A DNA stretch of 64,000 nucleotides. Origin: Bacteroidia bacterium. Lineage in GTDB: Bacteria > Bacteroidota > Bacteroidia > J057. The stretch spans positions 1 through 64,000 of the forward strand of contig JALEFZ010000056.1 of NCBI GenBank assembly GCA_022760475.1. The letters run 5' to 3'. The notes under the pieces are model-generated. The model was not told the origin of the DNA. It made no database searches and worked only from the letters and a program-made list of their open reading frames with translations. The position numbers and the translations under genes are program-made. Shown here in pieces: positions 8,433 through 18,059 of this stretch (within the stretch, counting starts at the first letter, position 1; each line of letters begins with the position of its first letter).

Positions 8433-9092
8433 TTATTTAAATTGAAGTGAGACAATGATTTTTTTTGAGAGCTTATATGGAATGTGTAGCCAAATCAGAG
8501 CAAGGAACAGGAAGCCAATCCCGATATGCATCAAGGAGGCAAAGTCAAATAAGAGCTTCCCACAGAGGACACAGCATGCCCCTATTGTGATTAATAGGAT
8601 GTAGGAATAGTTTTTCTTTCTAAACGATTTCCAGACTCCCCATCCAACAAAAGCAGAAAACAAAGCCACTAGAAATGGCAGCCACCAACTTTGATACCCA
8701 AGCTTGTCCAGACCAATTCCACTGAAAATACCTGCATATGCAGCCCAACACAGAGGGCATTTTGGGAGAAAGACAAGACCAATAGCAGGAAGCATGGATA
8801 GGTCCCATTTGACCTTCATTTTTTTTGGTTCCTCTTCAAGCAAGGAGATAAGTTTTTCTTCTCCAGGGATGGATGTGGAAATGGGAGTCTGAGAATGTTC
8901 ATCTATGACCAGTAATGCTTTTACATCAGGTGAAAGTGCTGCATGGCCTTCAAAATCTTCCAGTTCAGTTTCCTCCCAGAATAATTCATGGCCGCTCTTG
9001 AGTAGTGCCAGCCTCAAAGCCTTTCGCAATTCACTGACCTCAAAGAAATCTGCTTTCCGGTAAATTTTTATTTTGCGCCTTTGCTCCTGCAT
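8433..9092 (-). CDS. MerC-like membrane protein with CPLC motif
   Basis: A 219-residue protein with a soluble N-terminal part (1-95) and about four membrane segments (roughly 100-127, 136-155, 163-180, 185-206). The first segment carries LPKCPLC (109-115) and a third-segment cluster is GACCVLCGK (171-179), the paired-cysteine layout of MerC-type metal transport proteins. Its ATG follows the TAA of the DJ-1-like gene with no gap, and the tyrosinase ATG is 7 bp downstream, so translation is probably coupled. As three of the downstream gene products are copper or redox enzymes, copper handling or thiol/disulfide exchange at the membrane is a reasonable guess, but MerC homologues are best known for Hg(II). 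No mer genes are near. Confidence 0.72.
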   Translation of the reverse strand: MQEQRRKIKIYRKADFFEVSELRKALRLALLKSGHELFWEETELEDFEGHAALSPDVKALLVIDEHSQTPISTSIPGEEKLISLLEEEPKKMKVKWDLSMLPAIGLVFLPKCPLCWAAYAGIFSGIGLDKLGYQSWWLPFLVALFSAFVGWGVWKSFRKKNYSYILLITIGACCVLCGKLLFDFASLMHIGIGFLFLALIWLHIPYKLSKKIIVSLQFK

Positions 9093-9863
9093 TTATGTAC
9101 CCATGAATTTTTGAACAGCCTGATATACTTCTCCTGCATTCGCTGTATTTGATACCTTGTACAGAATGTCCGGGCTGGCATGCGAAGGATCTCCTTCATG
9201 AAATGGTGGATTTGGGGCATATTGGATGAGCAACTGAATCTTTCGGGCTATTTCGTCTCCTGCAATTACAGCCGCGATTGCAAGGGCTTCATCAATACCG
9301 GAGCTGATTCCTCCCCCTGTTATTCGGTTGCGGTCAATTACATAGCGAGGGTATCCAGGTTCTACATAAACCTGATCAAACAAGCGAAGCGGTTCTTGAA
9401 ATGCCCAATGAGTAGTACACCTATACCCTTGAAGTAAACCCGCAGCAGCGAGTAAAATTGCACCTGTACATACTGCGCTAACAATGTGAGGTCTTTGATT
9501 TACTTCAGCTATCTGGACCTGTTTTTTAAGGAAGTTTAGATAATTGTCTTCCTCACTATTCAGGCCCTTTTCCAATACATTGACCAAAGCAGAATCCGTC
9601 GCTCCCGGAACAAAGATCATATCAAGTTCCAAGTCAGAGCAGAAATCGTATGAGACATTCCAAGTTAGCCCATCGAATGAAGATATGTCCCCCACTTGAG
9701 GCCCAATCATGTAAATGGAGATCTCTTTTCCCAACTCCTTTGCGAAGTTTTTTAAAAAGAAAAATACCTGATTAGGACCTGCAACGTCCAGAGAATCAAA
9801 TCCTTCATAAAGGGGGATCCCAATCCTTAATTCCTTAAGAACTGAAATATCATTTTCAACCAT
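9093..9863 (-). CDS. DJ-1/PfpI family protein, isonitrile-hydratase-like
   Basis: A 256-residue class I glutamine-amidotransferase-like protein. The nucleophile elbow is SAVCTGAILLAAAGLLQG with the cysteine at residue 132 of the chosen start, and a TTHW block follows; this pattern is shared by isonitrile hydratases and by the ligand-binding half of FtrA-type AraC regulators. It has no DNA-binding domain of its own, but a separate AraC-type gene lies 141 bp upstream on the same strand. The start was taken at the second ATG (9863); an upstream in-frame extension to 9911 adds 16 residues not expected for the family. First gene of the oxidase operon. Possible roles are hydration of isonitriles, detoxification of reactive carbonyls, or sensing of a pathway product. 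Confidence 0.8.
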   Translation of the reverse strand: MVENDISVLKELRIGIPLYEGFDSLDVAGPNQVFFFLKNFAKELGKEISIYMIGPQVGDISSFDGLTWNVSYDFCSDLELDMIFVPGATDSALVNVLEKGLNSEEDNYLNFLKKQVQIAEVNQRPHIVSAVCTGAILLAAAGLLQGYRCTTHWAFQEPLRLFDQVYVEPGYPRYVIDRNRITGGGISSGIDEALAIAAVIAGDEIARKIQLLIQYAPNPPFHEGDPSHASPDILYKVSNTANAGEVYQAVQKFMGT

Positions 9864-9908
9864 GATTAAACAATTAAACCCGAACAGGCAGGAGAGTTTC
9901 TTGTGAAC

Positions 9909-9974
9909 CAAATTACATAATCACAATAGGTCATATATAACAATGAGATTGCAATTACTGGTAAACAGATTGCA
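9909..9974 (-). promoter_or_regulatory. Candidate AraC-type operator and promoter of the oxidase operon
   Basis: Two perfect 8-bp direct repeats AGATTGCA (plus strand 9946-9953 and 9967-9974) are 21 bp apart, i.e. two helical turns, the geometry used by AraC-family dimers or two-HTH monomers. Reading on the minus strand they lie just upstream of a TTG (9941-9943) and a TAATTTG (9909-9915), a fair match to the Bacteroidota TTTG / TAnnTTTG promoter with 25 bp between. The DJ-1-like start is about 45 bp further on. The repeat is seen directly; regulator identity and promoter activity are inferred. Confidence 0.5.
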
Positions 9975-10004
9975 CCTTTGAATCTTGTTGACTCCCTTAA
10001 GTTG

Positions 10005-10784
10005 CTACCGCTTCAAGTATGCTGACGGGAGGTAACCAAACTCCTCTTTGAAACACCTGGTAAAATAGCTTGGGCTGCTAAACCCTAGGCTGTAGGATAC
10101 CTCACTACAACTGAGTTTGGTCTCAAAAATCAACTTTTTTGCCTCCAGGAGTCGCTGTTTCTTAATAAATTGGCCACAATTCTGGTTAATTTCCGCTTTC
10201 AGCCTGCGATGCAATTGGGAATGACTGAGTCCTATCTCTTTAGCTAAATCCTTTGGTGAGAACTTCTCATCCTTTAATCGTTGCTTAACTATTCTGGCCA
10301 ACTTATCTAGAAATTCCGTTTGCTTGCGACAGGAAGCAGCTATTGATTTATCTGACTTGGCTTCCTTCAAGGAAATGGCTCTTAAGTAATTATTTATCAA
10401 GACCTTAGACCTTGCTAACAATTCTTCTTTTGGTATTAAATGATCAAAGTAAGCATCTGCTCCACTTTCCCAAATTTTGACTTTACAAGCAGATGTTTCG
10501 CCTGTATCAATAAAAACACAGGGGATTTGCCAGTTAGCTGGATCTGATTTTAGTTTGACAATTTGTTGGGGAGAACTACCTACGGAACAATCGCTTCCCA
10601 GGACTATCAAAGTCAATCTATCTTTGCCACTTTCCTGACACATCAAAATAGCTTCATCTATTTTACAGGAGAGAATACCATATCCTAACTCCGAGAGCTC
10701 ATTTCTGATTCGCTCGTCCTCACAATTCAAAAGCAGGATTTTATGGTTTCCATTCTGGCTATGTGGTATTGCAGAAGAAAACAT
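10005..10784 (-). CDS. AraC-type regulator with degenerate receiver domain
   Basis: A 259-residue protein. Residues 14-130 resemble a response-regulator receiver fold (KILLLN strand, LTLIVLG strand, GADAYFDHLIPKEEL at 108-122). The usual phosphoacceptor Asp position is Gly63, and the switch Lys appears to be His115, so phosphorylation in the usual way is unlikely. Residues ~160-259 form an AraC double helix-turn-helix, with the typical second-helix block VSYSLGFSSPSYFTRCFKEE. The gene lies directly upstream of, and on the same strand as, the seven oxidase-operon genes, with a 141-bp spacer holding 21-bp-spaced direct repeats. It is therefore the likely local activator, probably driven by ligand binding or protein contact rather than phosphotransfer. 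Confidence 0.85.
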   Translation of the reverse strand: MFSSAIPHSQNGNHKILLLNCEDERIRNELSELGYGILSCKIDEAILMCQESGKDRLTLIVLGSDCSVGSSPQQIVKLKSDPANWQIPCVFIDTGETSACKVKIWESGADAYFDHLIPKEELLARSKVLINNYLRAISLKEAKSDKSIAASCRKQTEFLDKLARIVKQRLKDEKFSPKDLAKEIGLSHSQLHRRLKAEINQNCGQFIKKQRLLEAKKLIFETKLSCSEVSYSLGFSSPSYFTRCFKEEFGYLPSAYLKR

Positions 10785-10870
10785 TACATCAAATTAAAAT
10801 TGAGCGTACCATTAGAATTGATACTTGAGCTTTAAAACATCATTTTCTAAAATGGTATCCTGGCAAGGAG

Positions 10871-10900
10871 TAATTCAATATTACCTAATATATTGAATTA
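10871..10900. promoter_or_regulatory. Perfect 11-bp inverted repeat upstream of the AraC-type gene
   Basis: TAATTCAATAT (10871-10881) and ATATTGAATTA (10890-10900) are perfect inverted arms around an 8-nt centre. The element lies in the 158-bp gap between the stop of the WYL-PhyH gene and the AraC start, about 87 bp upstream of the latter. It has no T-run after it on the minus strand, so an operator is more likely than an intrinsic terminator, but neither is shown. Confidence 0.5.
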
Positions 10901-10942
10901 TAAAAAGTAAATATGGGAAAAACATCATATTTCCAATTACGA

Positions 10943-12547
10943 TTACTTAGCCCCAAAATTCATCTGAATGAACCATCTTTTTTTCTGGCTTTGTAGTTTT
11001 GATGAGGCTCGAAGGATTAAAGGACTCATCAGATGCACCCCACCTGTACCTACTTCACATAGAATGGGCAGGCTATTTTCTTTTATGAACTCTATCTCGC
11101 TTAGGGATAGCATATTTTTATGAGAACCCGGTAACAGCATCAAAGCTCCATTTTTGTTGTCAGTTTCATCCAGGTGTATCCGAAGAGTAAATGAAATGGA
11201 TGTTGCCCCAATCTCCTTCAGGATTGAGTCCTGGTGCAAGGTCAAATCCCTGGTTGTCTGAGGCTCTTTTTCAAAAAAAGAGGTTTTAAGCAAGACTGCT
11301 TTCTCATCTATGCTGCGAATGATTCTTTGCAGATTTTTGTTAAACAGGTTGTTTTTCAGAGAAGGAATCCCTGCTAACAAATCTCCTTCCTTGATGGAGG
11401 GACCTTTTTCACTAAACTTTCTTTGAATAATCCGTTTGATGTGATTGACTTCACGCTTGGTAAAAACGTGGTTCAGCACCGCATAGCCTTTGTACTGCAA
11501 TTGATTGATTTTGGCAGCAAGCCCCTTGGCCTGTATCTCAGTATTATACTTATCAACCGAAGCTTCCAACCTTTCCTTGATTCTTCTTTTTAGCCTGATT
11601 GGGGTAATTACCTGGATAGATTCTCCGTAAGAAAGAATCTCTTTTTCCAGTTCAAAATTATGCTGAACCCATAACGAAATAGTTACACCAAATCCATCCC
11701 TCGAGACTTCCTTTTGTGAATGGTGAAGGGGTTTGGTCAAGACATAGGGTGCATGTTTGTGCTCAATGAATAACAAGGTCTCTTCAAGTTGGGCCTCAGG
11801 ACTTACGGATGCTCCAATGACATCCTTATAATACTCCTTTAGGTCATATTTTGTATTGGCTTTAAATGCCTCCTTGCTATGTTTTAATTCATGAATCCTG
11901 TCCAATGCAAGGTTCAATAATTCCTTTCCACCACGTTTTAGTCCCACCACAAACCAGCGATTCCTAAACTCTTTCAGCCAATATGGATAGAATAAAATTT
12001 GGCTGGGCTTTCTTGCTCGAAATGACTGGTAATGAATCTCAAGGCTTCTTTCTTTCAAAATGGCCTGATAAATAGAGTCCAGGTATTCGATTCCCTTGAG
12101 ATTATCATTCTTTTCAAAATCAATGACTGGATTGGTATGTGCTTTTTGGGCATAAATGTGGTCTTCAAGTTTTTGAACCATCCCATCCAATTCCTTAAAA
12201 TGTGAGAATCCCTTGAACTGTCTCATGAATTCAATGGTTTCATGGAGTTTATTCAAGTCATTTTCTGATAGGGGGATATTCGTAATGCTAAAATCGGGAT
12301 CTTCATAGGTGTAAAATTTCCTTTCAAGGACAATGATGGGGGCATTATATCCCAATTTGTCGCTGCGCATCATTTGAATATCTGCCTGTATAGTACGTTT
12401 ACTGACTCCCTTATCTATGCCTTCATACTCATACAGGGCCTCAGAACAAGCATCAATCAAATCCTCCAGCGTCCACTTCCTGAACCTGTTTTGCAGGCAC
12501 CTGTCGATGGTCTTATATCTAATGAGGGCATTCCGGTTGGCAGGCAT
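10943..12547 (-). CDS. WYL-domain transcriptional regulator fused to a phytanoyl-CoA-dioxygenase-like domain
   Basis: A 534-residue two-part protein. The N-terminal ~90 residues include a winged-HTH-like region (WTLEDLIDACSEAL, SKRTIQADIQMMR). Residues ~150-235 are a WYL domain (YPYWLKEFRNRWFVVG at 187-202), followed by a WCX-like part to ~335. Residues ~345-531 match PhyH-type 2-oxoglutarate/Fe(II) dioxygenases: HQD (438-440) supplies the HxD pair, NGALMLLPGSHKN (466-478) is the family block, and LMSPLILRASSK (506-517) matches the usual LxRPLLLHASSK segment. There the distal iron-binding His is replaced by Arg513 (codon CGA), so normal catalysis is doubtful and a sensing role is plausible. 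Divergent from rtcB, with an inverted repeat between them. No frameshift joins the halves; the fusion is in one uninterrupted frame. Confidence 0.85.
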   Translation of the reverse strand: MPANRNALIRYKTIDRCLQNRFRKWTLEDLIDACSEALYEYEGIDKGVSKRTIQADIQMMRSDKLGYNAPIIVLERKFYTYEDPDFSITNIPLSENDLNKLHETIEFMRQFKGFSHFKELDGMVQKLEDHIYAQKAHTNPVIDFEKNDNLKGIEYLDSIYQAILKERSLEIHYQSFRARKPSQILFYPYWLKEFRNRWFVVGLKRGGKELLNLALDRIHELKHSKEAFKANTKYDLKEYYKDVIGASVSPEAQLEETLLFIEHKHAPYVLTKPLHHSQKEVSRDGFGVTISLWVQHNFELEKEILSYGESIQVITPIRLKRRIKERLEASVDKYNTEIQAKGLAAKINQLQYKGYAVLNHVFTKREVNHIKRIIQRKFSEKGPSIKEGDLLAGIPSLKNNLFNKNLQRIIRSIDEKAVLLKTSFFEKEPQTTRDLTLHQDSILKEIGATSISFTLRIHLDETDNKNGALMLLPGSHKNMLSLSEIEFIKENSLPILCEVGTGGVHLMSPLILRASSKLQSQKKRWFIQMNFGAK

Positions 12548-12725
12548 AAGGATAGGAAATATTACTTATTAGGAATAGCTAAATCTAATTGAAAGCTGTA
12601 GGCGAGTCAATGTTTCAAGGCTTCATGGCAAATGATAAAAAAAAACATGGCTGTCACCATAAAAAATCCCAACTGAAAATCAGACACTTACATGATAGCT
12701 AAAAACTTTTTCAAAAAAAATCCTT

Positions 12726-14160
<1,435 letters not shown>

Positions 14161-14212
14161 AGCAACCGTCGGATTTAGCCAATGATTTACGATTTCATAT
14201 ACGAGGACAAGC

Positions 14213-14262
14213 CTGATTGTCGTGAGACAATCAGACAGAGAGGCCGAAAGGCCTCTTTTTTT
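14213..14262 (+). terminator. Double hairpin and T-run after rtcB
   Basis: CTGATTGTC/GACAATCAG (14213-14234, GTGA loop) is followed directly by AGAGGCC/GGCCTCT (14239-14256, GAAA loop) and seven T residues. The second hairpin is a textbook intrinsic terminator for rtcB; the first may be part of it or a processing site. The remaining spacer to 14477 is A/T-rich and shows no gene. Confidence 0.8.
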
Positions 14263-14477
14263 CATCCTTGATATTTTTTCAAGAAAAGCTTACTTTAATG
14301 ATTGTAATTTAAATTTATGCAGTGATTTTCATAAAAAATAATAATTAAGCTCAATAAAATTAGTTTCAATCCTAATTAAGTCTGCCTGTAAACCAGCAAG
14401 TTTATGCGTCCTTTACTACATAGCCATTGTTAAAGGGACCATATAATTAATGAATCTAAAAAAGTTATATCCTAGTC

Positions 14478-17400
14478 ATGAAACACCTGAAATACCTAAG
14501 CCGAACCTGGCTTTTATTCATCATCGCTATTATTTGTTTTATCTGTAGTTCCTGCGCTCCATTGCTAAATTGGAGATCCCGGGTTGACTTACTGAATATT
14601 CTTGAGGATGACCTGAAGCTTCAGGGAACAACCCTGAGGCATGCTCCAAAGCAAACCCTACCAAGTTTTAGAGGATTGGACAGCCTACTTCTAGGGCACT
14701 CAACTGCCAATGTTTTGCTTATTCCAGGCTCCACCAAAACTGATTGGAGTCATTACAACAAAATGATCTCTAAAATCACCAAGGCTATGAATTTTGAATT
14801 CATTGAATTGGTAAGGGACAGCAGTGAGATTATTGGAGATGATGCTATCCCAATTGGCAGCGGAGAATTAAATATCTTCAGGTTCAAAGGAAAAAAAGGT
14901 GAAAATAAAGGTAAAAGCCTGAACTTTTTCTTTGCCAACTGGACAAAAATCACCGAACCCACCAAAGATATATTCCTGAAATTTGATAAGGCGCCAAATG
15001 GAAATGACTTTATAGAGCGAACCTTTCTTTCTGACAAGATCAAAAACTTATATTCAATCGATATTAATGTTGATCAAGCTCTTTATAGGCAAAGTGATTA
15101 CCATGAAGCTATAGTAGATTTCATCAATAAATCCCTTCACAAAATTGATACAGCATCATTTTCCCAAGACGGCAACCTGATTTGTATTACTGAAAGTATG
15201 GGGGCACAGATCCTCAAGGATGCTTTCAAGTCAATGATTACAGAAGGTGAAATCCTTACTCAATTGCATGCCTCAGGAGAATCCACAAACTCAGAAGGAA
15301 ACATACTTTTAGGGGCTGAAGAGGTAGAATATTCCATGCAATGGAAGAAAGTCCTGGCAGTTTCTCCTTCCATTCATCTGAAAAGAGAGCTAAAAAAAAC
15401 CACGGCCATGCTTAAACAATTTGAGCAGGAAAATGGGGAACTAGACAAAACAAGTGCAAGAGCTTATCTGGCATCACGAAGAGAAGGTTTCGACACTTGG
15501 GAGAAGTATGGTAGGGATATTGGGACCAAACTCGATCAAATTTTCATGCTCAACAACCATATGATTTTCTTTGGAGTACTTGACTATTCATCAAGTGATT
15601 TCGACTCCAATAAACTTCTTAAGGAAAAAGTTGCCAAAGAGTTGAGCAATCTTGTAAATCTAAAATCCGATCCTGGTTTTCGGGTCATTTCGTTTTATGA
15701 TCCAAATGATATTATTGGTTTTGAGCTACCTAACGAATTAATTACCACAGGTCGTTTCGTAAGCATTCCAATCTCCTCCACCACACAATGGAGTATTGAT
15801 GCCAAAAGGCTAAAAGACAACTACTTAGCGAAATTACCCTTGGGAAAGGATAAAAATACCATCATGGCTTTCGTTGGTGACACTTCCAGGCTCAATATTT
15901 CTGTGAGTTTGGGAGCGCCAAACAGGCTTATCAGGACAAATGATGATGTTATATCTTACTTAATCAAGGGCAATAACAAGGCCAATCCTACAATAAAGGT
16001 AGTGGAAAAGGATACAATATACCTCCAACAAGATTTTTCTCCAGTTATAGATGAGGTAGACGGTTATCCATTTAAAGTAGGGGAGAGAAACAACCGAAAA
16101 GATGAAAGGTCAAAGAAAAACGCTATTTCAAGGCTCCTAACAGTGGGATTAAGGGGATCTCAGATGCTTCCTTCTGTCGACCTTCCTTATAACCAGCCTC
16201 CAAATGGGATACATGTAGACGGGATAAAAAAGGTATTTCAACAGCCAAATGTAAATACCGCCTATGTCCTCACAATCCATGGCATAGCAGACAAAACCCC
16301 TAACCATTATGATCATATGGCCTCTGAAATAGCTTCAAAGTTAGGTTTTGTTCCAGAACTAAGTGCCTTAAATACTGGTTTGGAACTTATAGAGCAGGGG
16401 CAGGACAGTCTCTCAACTGTCAATAATAACTTTCTCCGTGGATTAGAAGGACCTAACTCTGATGGAAATTCGCCTGGATTAGAAGACTTATTTGGAATTA
16501 GAAAGCTGGTTTTTCGAAATAGCGAAGGCAAAAGATTGGTATTTGCTATTATTCATTGGTCTCCCATGACCAGAAATCTTAAAAATCAACTTCGAGACCT
16601 GGAAAATGAGCTCTTGGATATTCCAGGATTAAATAGTTCACAAATTTCCTTTGCTCATCAATTTATCAGGGACAAAATTGTAATTGATGGCTTTACAGAT
16701 GTTTACCTTTCCCTGGGTGAAAGAGACTTCCTGAGTTTCATTGGTAGGGCAGTCAGTAAGGGAATGGAAGAATTGGCAAAAGAAAAAATTGGAGACGATG
16801 TCCACCAAAAAAATATATTTTTTATAAGTGGAAGCCTCGGAAGTAAAATTCTCTACGAACACCTGACCAGAAAAATGCTGGATACACTTGTAATAGGATT
16901 AAATACCTCGATGTATCCACATTTTCAAGATGATATCCTAACTCCTTCATTGCCCCAAGACTTAACACATAGAAATAACCTGATTTTTCTCGAAAGGAAT
17001 GAAGCTAAACTGAAAGGCTTGTTATATTTCAATCCTAATAAAGAGGACTCTTTAATGAAGTTCTGCAAAGATATGCTTCTAAGAGTCAAAGAACGCAAGG
17101 TTGCCAAAAGAATCCTTGAGAAAACGCAAAGTTGGTATATGTTGACAAACCAAATACCCCTGATTGGTTTAAAAGAATTGGAACAAGAAAATCGAAAGCA
17201 AGAGTTTTCTAAACAGGTTTGGCATGCTCTGGAGAAAAATAATTCTCTAGATCCAGCGATGAAATTCAATTTCCAACTGAATGTACATGCTTTTCATGAT
17301 CCCAATGATGCATTGACTTTCAGGCTTCCCAAAACAAGCGAAGAGTTGGAGTCCCAATTCAATGTTCAAAATATCCCGCTTCGAACAGGAAATGGACTTG

Positions 17401-17981
17401 AGGTCAATAGGTACCTGTTTTACAAGTTTATTAAAGAAATTGATGCAAGTCTTTACAGGAGATTAAGAAAAAATTATTCTCAGATGATAACCTCTATCAA
17501 TAATGACTCTACCATCCCTAAAGATGACAGGATTGAATTCTCCTCCAGAATAAGGAAGGATAAGAAAGCCCTTAAAACCAGGGGAATTAAGGAATTGGAA
17601 AAGGAATTTCTTTTTCTACGGGAGATTTTAGCTATTCAGGAAAGACAACTAAAGAACCTCAATTCTGAACTAAGGAATGCCAAGAAAAGTGGAGACGACC
17701 CAAAAATTCAGAGCCTGGAAGCCAAAATTTCTATTGCTGAAGCCAATCATCTATTAATTGAGCAAGAGAAAGTAAAGGTAGAAGTGGACTACTTAAAGCA
17801 GAAAGAATTTAAACAACACAAGACATTCTTTTTGTTGCCTCTTTTGTTGGAAGCCTATGATATCGAGTCATTACCTGATGATATTTACCAATCATTCATG
17901 CTGAGACCCGATAAGGCCCACGATAAGGTCCACTCCAACGATCGAGTATTAAACTTGATCTCGAAGGGAAGCCAAAACTAG
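14478..17981 (+). CDS. Large lipoprotein with two tandem alpha/beta-hydrolase-like halves and a C-terminal coiled coil
   Basis: An 1167-residue protein I cannot name. A signal sequence with lipobox CSSC places a lipidated Cys at 26. Two halves share an order of motifs: a strand ending in a Gly-rich turn (VLLIPGS 79-85; VLTIHGI 597-603) followed by HY..M, a nucleophile-elbow-like segment (ITESMGAQI with Ser240; SGSLGSKI with Ser786), and a DPND motif (408-411; 941-944). This points to an internal duplication of an alpha/beta-hydrolase-like domain of roughly 500 residues. Residues ~1035-1120 are a Glu/Lys-rich coiled coil. The substrate is unknown; an outer-membrane-bound esterase, lipase or peptidase-like role is possible, and the elbows are not the canonical GxSxG. 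Transcribed in the same direction as rtcB but separated by a terminator, so an independent unit. Confidence 0.75.
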   Translation: MKHLKYLSRTWLLFIIAIICFICSSCAPLLNWRSRVDLLNILEDDLKLQGTTLRHAPKQTLPSFRGLDSLLLGHSTANVLLIPGSTKTDWSHYNKMISKITKAMNFEFIELVRDSSEIIGDDAIPIGSGELNIFRFKGKKGENKGKSLNFFFANWTKITEPTKDIFLKFDKAPNGNDFIERTFLSDKIKNLYSIDINVDQALYRQSDYHEAIVDFINKSLHKIDTASFSQDGNLICITESMGAQILKDAFKSMITEGEILTQLHASGESTNSEGNILLGAEEVEYSMQWKKVLAVSPSIHLKRELKKTTAMLKQFEQENGELDKTSARAYLASRREGFDTWEKYGRDIGTKLDQIFMLNNHMIFFGVLDYSSSDFDSNKLLKEKVAKELSNLVNLKSDPGFRVISFYDPNDIIGFELPNELITTGRFVSIPISSTTQWSIDAKRLKDNYLAKLPLGKDKNTIMAFVGDTSRLNISVSLGAPNRLIRTNDDVISYLIKGNNKANPTIKVVEKDTIYLQQDFSPVIDEVDGYPFKVGERNNRKDERSKKNAISRLLTVGLRGSQMLPSVDLPYNQPPNGIHVDGIKKVFQQPNVNTAYVLTIHGIADKTPNHYDHMASEIASKLGFVPELSALNTGLELIEQGQDSLSTVNNNFLRGLEGPNSDGNSPGLEDLFGIRKLVFRNSEGKRLVFAIIHWSPMTRNLKNQLRDLENELLDIPGLNSSQISFAHQFIRDKIVIDGFTDVYLSLGERDFLSFIGRAVSKGMEELAKEKIGDDVHQKNIFFISGSLGSKILYEHLTRKMLDTLVIGLNTSMYPHFQDDILTPSLPQDLTHRNNLIFLERNEAKLKGLLYFNPNKEDSLMKFCKDMLLRVKERKVAKRILEKTQSWYMLTNQIPLIGLKELEQENRKQEFSKQVWHALEKNNSLDPAMKFNFQLNVHAFHDPNDALTFRLPKTSEELESQFNVQNIPLRTGNGLEVNRYLFYKFIKEIDASLYRRLRKNYSQMITSINNDSTIPKDDRIEFSSRIRKDKKALKTRGIKELEKEFLFLREILAIQERQLKNLNSELRNAKKSGDDPKIQSLEAKISIAEANHLLIEQEKVKVEVDYLKQKEFKQHKTFFLLPLLLEAYDIESLPDDIYQSFMLRPDKAHDKVHSNDRVLNLISKGSQN

Positions 17982-18002
17982 AAAGGCTGAGTTCCTGAAA
18001 CA

Positions 18003-18039
18003 AATTGGCCTTGAATGACTAAGTCACTCAAGGCCAATT
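18003..18039. terminator. Long bidirectional hairpin between convergent genes
   Basis: AATTGGCCTTGA (18003-18014) pairs perfectly with TCAAGGCCAATT (18028-18039), and TGAC/GTCA continues the stem inside after one mismatch, leaving a 3-nt loop. It sits midway between the convergent 1167-residue lipoprotein gene and the monooxygenase gene and likely ends both transcripts. T-runs on either side are weak. Confidence 0.6.
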
Positions 18040-18059
18040 CCTTTAGAATCATTTAAATT

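Noticed and set aside
8426-8455. TTG-initiated N-terminal extension of the tyrosinase
   Set aside because: It would overlap the MerC-like gene, begin at a TTG and add ten residues without family support, while an ATG 7 bp after the preceding stop is available.
9864-9911. Longer N-terminus of the DJ-1-like protein
   Set aside because: The extra 16 residues match no family pattern and run through the candidate promoter box; the internal ATG gives the usual family start.
14182-14271. Small ORF of 29 codons between rtcB and its terminator
   Set aside because: It runs through both hairpins of the terminator region, has no ribosome site and no protein-like pattern beyond its first residues.
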